From: Dermatemys mawii
Taxonomy: Eukaryota; Chordata; Testudines; Dermatemydidae
Length of the DNA: 64,000 bases
Assembly (NCBI GenBank): GCA_007922305.1
Contig: ML677385.1
Location: 4,738,336-4,802,335 of the forward strand
Direction: 5' to 3'
The notes under the pieces were generated by a model that saw only the letters and a program-made list of their open reading frames with translations, did not search any database and was not told where the DNA came from. Below, in pieces: positions 58,886 through 64,000 of the stretch. The position numbers and the translations under genes are program-made. Every line of letters begins with the position of its first letter. The stretch's first letter is position 1.

Positions 58886-60984
58886 ACCAGTACTTCATGG
58901 CAGTCAAACAAGGAGATTTCTTCCTTCTAGTAAGTCATCAAACACAGTTTTGGAGTTGTAAACTGTGTGATTAGGAAACATTTTAGATAAATGGATTCAT
59001 GCAGAATTTATACAGCTAAACCAGTACATAGCATCAGTTCAGGTGGATTGTGATTGTTCTCTAGAGATGTAAATGTCAACACAGCAAAGCAGTTTTATGA
59101 GGAGGTTAAGCTACAAAAAATAGTGGCCATAACTTTGAATAGAAATTTGAGGAATGAGAAAGTTTGCATTATTGAAAAATCAATTCCAGTACTTTGCCTT
59201 CTCCTGAGTCTTTCCTTGGCACAACCTTTTCCTAGTCTTTATACTGTCCCCTTAAGCAATACAACAATGAGCACCAGGTACCACCACAGCAGCACTACAT
59301 TTCTCCTTTACTCTCCAAATTACCACTAAACCTTCCTAACAAGAATAGCACGCTGCAGAAAAAATGCCCTCCCTCATCAGATCTGTTAAGATTCAGTAAC
59401 TATCTGTTCCATAGCAAGCCATGCAACTGACACAGAACGACTTCAAGCATTATTTTGCGGAGACGACTCATATCATAAAAAGATCTGCTGGAGGCTTTGA
59501 TTGCCTTAATTTACCATAGTAAGAGATGATCTGGCTGGGTTTTCTGTGGAACAGCCAGAAAACCCTGAGGAGGAAAAGAAACAAGCAGAATGTGGGAGTC
59601 ATAGACTGAACATATATAATGCAATATTCAGAGCCTTCTGGCTAAAGATGTTCCGATGGCTTGAGGGGACACTAATCATATTAATTAAGAAAAGATTTGG
59701 GATGGACTATATTGATGAACAATAGCAGCTATTTTCCAAGAGAGACTGAATGTTTCTAGTGTGGTAATGGTTAAATAAAAGCTTTTCTGGCACCATAAAG
59801 TCCACAGTAATTTAAGCTGCAGACAGCCACACAAACAGCAATGAGATAAATGTAATAAATGGTACAGTAGAATTGGGGTCAGATGCATAGCTTATGGGCA
59901 TGGTATCTTATCATTTCAGAAACCCATACACTGGCGTTGGAAAGTAAATATCTTATAACCAGTTTCAAAGCAGAAAATAATATTTTCAACTAGTCCAGGA
60001 CAAAGTCAGGATTTTTATGTGAGGGATTAAAATTATGCTTTAGTATGGCAAAAAAGAGAGATTGTTCCTTCATGGAGAAATCAATTTTGAAGTTATATCT
60101 TTTTAGCTGTTCCCAGGAGAAAGGAGGTAAAAGGAGTGAGGCATTATAGAAAGTCCAAGCTAAGGGGTAAGGCCAGGCAAGATGTTCCCAGAAAATATAT
60201 AGTGCATCAAAAGCAGCCAGTCAACTGGATTTGCGTCATAGCCAGATTAAGAGAGAGGTTTCTCCTTTTATGTAATTGTGAGGGGCCGGGGCCGGGGCGG
60301 GGTGGGAGACTTTTTTCCAAGTTCTTTCAAGATGCAAGGGAAGAGAAACAGAAAGCTAGACACAGAACTGACCAGGTTCACAGACTATTTTTTGGGAACA
60401 GGGTGAAGAAATGTTTTGTGTTGGCACATTTTAAGCATCCACAAACAGCAAAGGGAAGTTGGAAGTTTCAGTTTGGATTATCACCCAGCAGTATGAATGT
60501 TTCTTTGAACATTGTACAAACTATCCAAAGCTACTGAGTCTACCAAATTATGCTGGAAATCTCCCAGGACCACTTTCTCTCATGAGATGTTTGGTTCACT
60601 CTCTGATAGTATTTTGTCTCTTGTGCCTCCAGTCATAGCTGGAACCTGGAAGCAGAGGGATGGAAACCGAAAAACAAAGTGGAAAAGATACAGATACATA
60701 TATAACTAGCCATAGCAAGCATCCAACAAAATACAGCTTAGAGTTGATTCAGATAAAGGTTCAGGTTAGTTTTATTTTATTTGGACATGTTTGCTCATCC
60801 CTTATCACAGAAGCAAGTGGGTATTTATTGATTACTTCACTCCACACCACTGGATTCAATGTTTCTGCTGCACCATTACACTGATCTCTTCTACCTAAAC
60901 CACTGTATTGATTTCTTCTGCTCCTGTTATATGCTCTGTCTGCTTCTCTTGTCCACCCACTTCATTTAATCAGGAAGTTATAGG
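58886..60984. other. Non-coding stretch
   Basis: About 2 kb without a gene or clear element. The 133-codon frame at 60136-60537 has no recognisable domain. A short G-rich spot, GGGGCCGGGGCCGGGGCGGG, lies at 60282-60301 and could form a G-quadruplex. Confidence 0.35.
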
Positions 60985-61120
60985 ATTAGGCCTTGATCCT
61001 GCTAACACTTATGCCCACAGAGTATTTGCACACATGAGCGTTCCTGTGACTGAAAATCTGTCGTACAATTGCTCACGTGTAATGTTACATGTATAATTGT
61101 TTGCAGGATAGAGGCCTAAT
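60985..61120. repeat. Fold-back repeat (ATTAGGCC...GGCCTAAT)
   Basis: The outer arms ATTAGGCCTTGATCCTGC and GCAGGATAGAGGCCTAAT pair well. Inner words are diverged. Same class as 33099-33208. Another half-copy follows to about 61200, ending ATATCAAGGCCC. Confidence 0.6.
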
Positions 61121-62509
61121 ACTAGGATTACTCGCATGTGTAAAGTTTTTTTATACATAATCTCTTGCAATATCAAGGCCCTAATGGGCTTCATCAAGGC
61201 AATCACAGACAATTCAAAACCTGTGATGGGCTTTCAGTCATTTGTTACCGAATATCATTTTTACCAATCTATAGTTATCGGTGATGTAACTGGACTTTCT
61301 CTCCCTTAAATTTCAAAAGAAGTCAGAACTCACAGTCATGGCCTGCTTTTCAAAAAAGTTCATGTTGGATGCTGAAGTTTTTTGAAAATCAGACTCTTAA
61401 TTATTGCCTAACCAGGAGCTGGGCTCTTTGGAAAATCTTACCCTGGTTAAGAGTGCTGAACTGTTGAAAATCTGTCACTGCGAAAAGAATATTCATTCCA
61501 GCTGTCTCATATATATTTGGTCAAAAATCTTCCACCTAAACTTCTTACAATGGAAAATTGGGCCTTCGATTAAACAAGTATTTGATTTCTTCAGATTTTT
61601 CAGTTTTTCAATGGCAAATGAAACACTTGTGGCTGAAAATAATTTTTTACTTTTTCTAGCAGTTTTTAGTTTCTGACTTTTGTTGGTTTTTTTAATATAT
61701 TAAATTGACATTTTCTATGGAGAAAAAAATTCCAGCTGTAATGTTTAATAAAACTGCAATGAAAATAAATGTCCTCATGTTGTTCCAGACATAGGTTTAA
61801 AATAAAACCCACAACAATCATACTAGTAAATTCTAAATATTTTAAAATAATAGTCTGAATATATTTTTGAAACACATAAATAATGTTGGGACCATATATA
61901 TTAGGTTTTTTTATATGGGGTTGACGTCTTCACAGATAAAATCATAGGATTATATTAAAAATTGTATATGATAATAGTTTTGTCTCTTTCCATCTTGAAG
62001 GGGGAATATAGAGAGCTATAATAACCATACCAAAACAAAAAGAATTTTTTTGTGCATGGAGAACCTGTGCTGCCTGATTATTATTACTATGCTGTTTCAT
62101 GTGTCCTCTGGGTGTTATTTCCACTCACCTTTATTGCTCTTTCATCTAAAAACCCCCAAGAATTTGTAAGAAAATTCTATAACACAGGAGATACATATTT
62201 TTTTCATATAAAAACACTCATGGCCCCATGGTGACACTGAAATAATGGTAGTGTTTAGGTAGGGTTATGTGCTGATGTGCATTTGACACACGTTGATCAG
62301 AACAATTCTGTTCATGTGAATTGCTTTTTTAAAGAGATGGCTGTAAGAGCCACATGGACGTTGTGTCTTTTTAACAGGGATCCACTGGCGCTGACAAATA
62401 ACCAGAGATGTGGTGAATTCAGCATGTTTTGCACTCACAGAATGTATTAAAGCAGATAGCAATTTTTCTTAAGTGTGTTTGTCACTCACATATATTATAT
62501 AAACAGAGC
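61121..62509. other. Non-coding stretch
   Basis: AT-rich; no recognised gene or element apart from the half fold-back up to about 61200. Confidence 0.4.
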
Positions 62510-62633
62510 CTATATTTTTATGCACATGCTTAACTATAATGCATATGAATAGTCCCATTGAAGCCCATGGAACAACACACATGAATAAAGCTGAGTGTGT
62601 GTGTGTGTGTGTTTGTTTCCAGGACTGGGCCCT
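62510..62633. repeat. Fold-back repeat with (GT)n
   Basis: GCACATGCTTAACTATAATG and a central TAGTCCCATTGAAGCCCATG belong to the same fold-back family as 33.1 and 61.0 kb. It has acquired a GT microsatellite at about 62595-62612. Confidence 0.5.
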
Positions 62634-62755
62634 TAGGTGGCAAGCTCTTTGGGATAGGTACTGTCTTTTTGTTATATATTTGTGCAGCATCTCACCTAGT
62701 GGCACTGGGACCTGTAGGTTCTACCACAATACAAATAAATAATAATCATAATAAG
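62634..62755. repeat. SINE/LINE 3'-tail repeat
   Basis: GGCAAGCTCTTTGGGATAGG, then ATTTGTGCAGCATCTCACC and a tail of ATAAT/AATAAT words form the 3' end of a widespread sauropsid repeat (MIR- or L2-like). Family uncertain. Confidence 0.5.
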
Positions 62756-64000
62756 TATTACATATTCAAACCTTGAGCAGCGTGATTGGTCACCTATTTC
62801 TCATTGAATTGTTTCTGCTCTGTGTTTGGAGGCCACAGCTATTCATGGGCGGCAGGCCTGAGTAAACCCTGGGGCTTTGCTTTCTTCATGATGAAGCTGG
62901 TGGGAGCTGGAGAGAATCAGGCTGAGGGAAATTTAGGATATTTAAAACTTTTTCCTTTCTTTACCATTGCGACCATGGCCTAAAGCATCACTCATAGGAG
63001 AATAAGGCCTCTGTAAAATTGACGAGTCCCATACAATATAAAATAAGCAACATTTATTCCATGTCCATCATTTTCTGCCCATAGAAACAGTCCCACCACA
63101 GTGATTGGCACATAATTATTGTGTGTGTGTGAACATACAGGGTCAGAGTTAGATTCAGACCCCTCTAATGAACACCCTATCCAAGGCTCTGGCCAGGGTT
63201 TTTAAAAGTATCACAGCTATGTCCCACTACTGGTGACAGATAGCCTAGATCCATTCAATATAAGTACACTGTGCGGCTGGGTAGATGCTGAAGGTAGGTT
63301 TCTGGGAGTAACTGTGCTGGAGCTGAAACAACTGCTCCTTGCCCGTATGTAGGGAGAGGAAAGATGATAAGCAGTGTTGTTCTGTCCGAGCCTTTCCCTG
63401 TTAGTGCTAATTCCGGTGATGCAGCAGGAGGACATAGTGTTGTCACAGGTACAGGAATGACCACGGCTGTTCTCTTTCTATGTACTCTGGTCAGTATCAG
63501 CCAACACACCTCCAGGGTTCTCTTTCATTTCCCACATTGGTACTTCATTTGGGAGCCATGTCCAAGGGGGGACAAAGATGAAGACCAGTGATGGTTATAG
63601 CACCCATAGCACCCATTACAGACAGTGGCTGAGTGGTGCAGGGATGACCTGCCTGGAAGAAAAAAGACACAGTGGAGTGGCTACGTTAAAACCAAACCTT
63701 TTATATATTAAATAGATTAATCCCATCACCCGAAATGTCAGAGCCTGTGATCCACTGAGTGCTCAAGGAAGCAGAAGCCACCAAGGAGGAGGAAAATCAC
63801 ATGCAGCTGGCTAAATAAAGCTGCCTGGTCAGGCAAGGTATTGAAACCCTACCCTGCTCCATTATTACTACAGGTGGCAAAAAAACCCAACCCAACCCAA
63901 AACAAAAATAAAACAGGTGGGAAGCCAGCGATCTGCAGCATGAAGCAGCTAAGCAGATCCCAAACAGAACAAGGCCCTATACCTTTCAGCAGCTTGTCTG
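62756..64000. other. Non-coding stretch to the window end
   Basis: No recognised gene. An (AACCC)n-like simple stretch lies at about 63882-63902. Opposed overlapping frames at 63217-63591 lack domains. Confidence 0.4.

Noticed and set aside
60136..60537. 133-codon frame as a host gene
   Set aside because: No domain, no homology that I recognise, and no supporting exon structure.

Overview
The window looks like intergenic or deep-intronic nuclear DNA of a sauropsid vertebrate, most likely a turtle; a crocodilian is the main alternative. The evidence is the repeat content: CR1 LINEs ending in the CR1 type of 3' octamer, a GIY-YIG Penelope-like element, an RTE-type LINE, LTRs with TG...CA ends, many hAT and PIF/Harbinger-type MITEs, MIR-type SINEs and short fold-back repeats. 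No host protein-coding exon, functional tRNA or rRNA could be supported. The open frames are short and arise by chance or are pieces of broken mobile elements. Element family names come from recognised motifs and memory of such repeats, not from a database search.

Layout. 0.1-1.3 kb is an LTR. 2.3-3.0 kb holds two MITEs and a fold-back. 4.9-7.0 kb is a decayed hAT (DUF4371/ZMYM1-like) transposase on the minus strand. 8.5-9.2 kb is a plus-strand LTR. 12.3-15.6 kb is a heavily decayed Ty3/gypsy element (gag, RT, integrase remnants). 18.8-19.6 kb has two 294-bp MITEs, with a third related copy at 24.6 kb. 20.9-23.4 kb is a near-complete Penelope-like element between 13-bp direct repeats, with 140-bp inverted terminal arms. 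25.3-26.5 kb is a CR1 deleted in the middle and holding a hairpin repeat. 28.0-28.6 kb is a solo LTR. 30.5-32.3 kb is an RTE-type LINE split by a 788-bp solo LTR with an exact 5-bp target duplication. Between 32.5 and 49.5 kb are several hAT MITEs, two with perfect 8-bp target duplications. 49.9-52.9 kb is the longest CR1 copy. The last 11 kb holds CR1 scraps, a 34-bp perfect palindrome, nested MITEs and fold-back repeats.

The genes do not form a working system. The interest lies in the structure of the elements: the Penelope-like element with a decayed hammerhead-like fold, a MITE family with two internal hairpins, a CCAAT-paired hairpin shared by different MITEs, and nested insertions that give a relative order of events. 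A few AT-rich, repeat-free stretches (about 11.1-11.4, 16.2-16.5 and 35.6-36.3 kb) are candidates for conserved non-coding regulatory DNA, but this cannot be decided without alignment.
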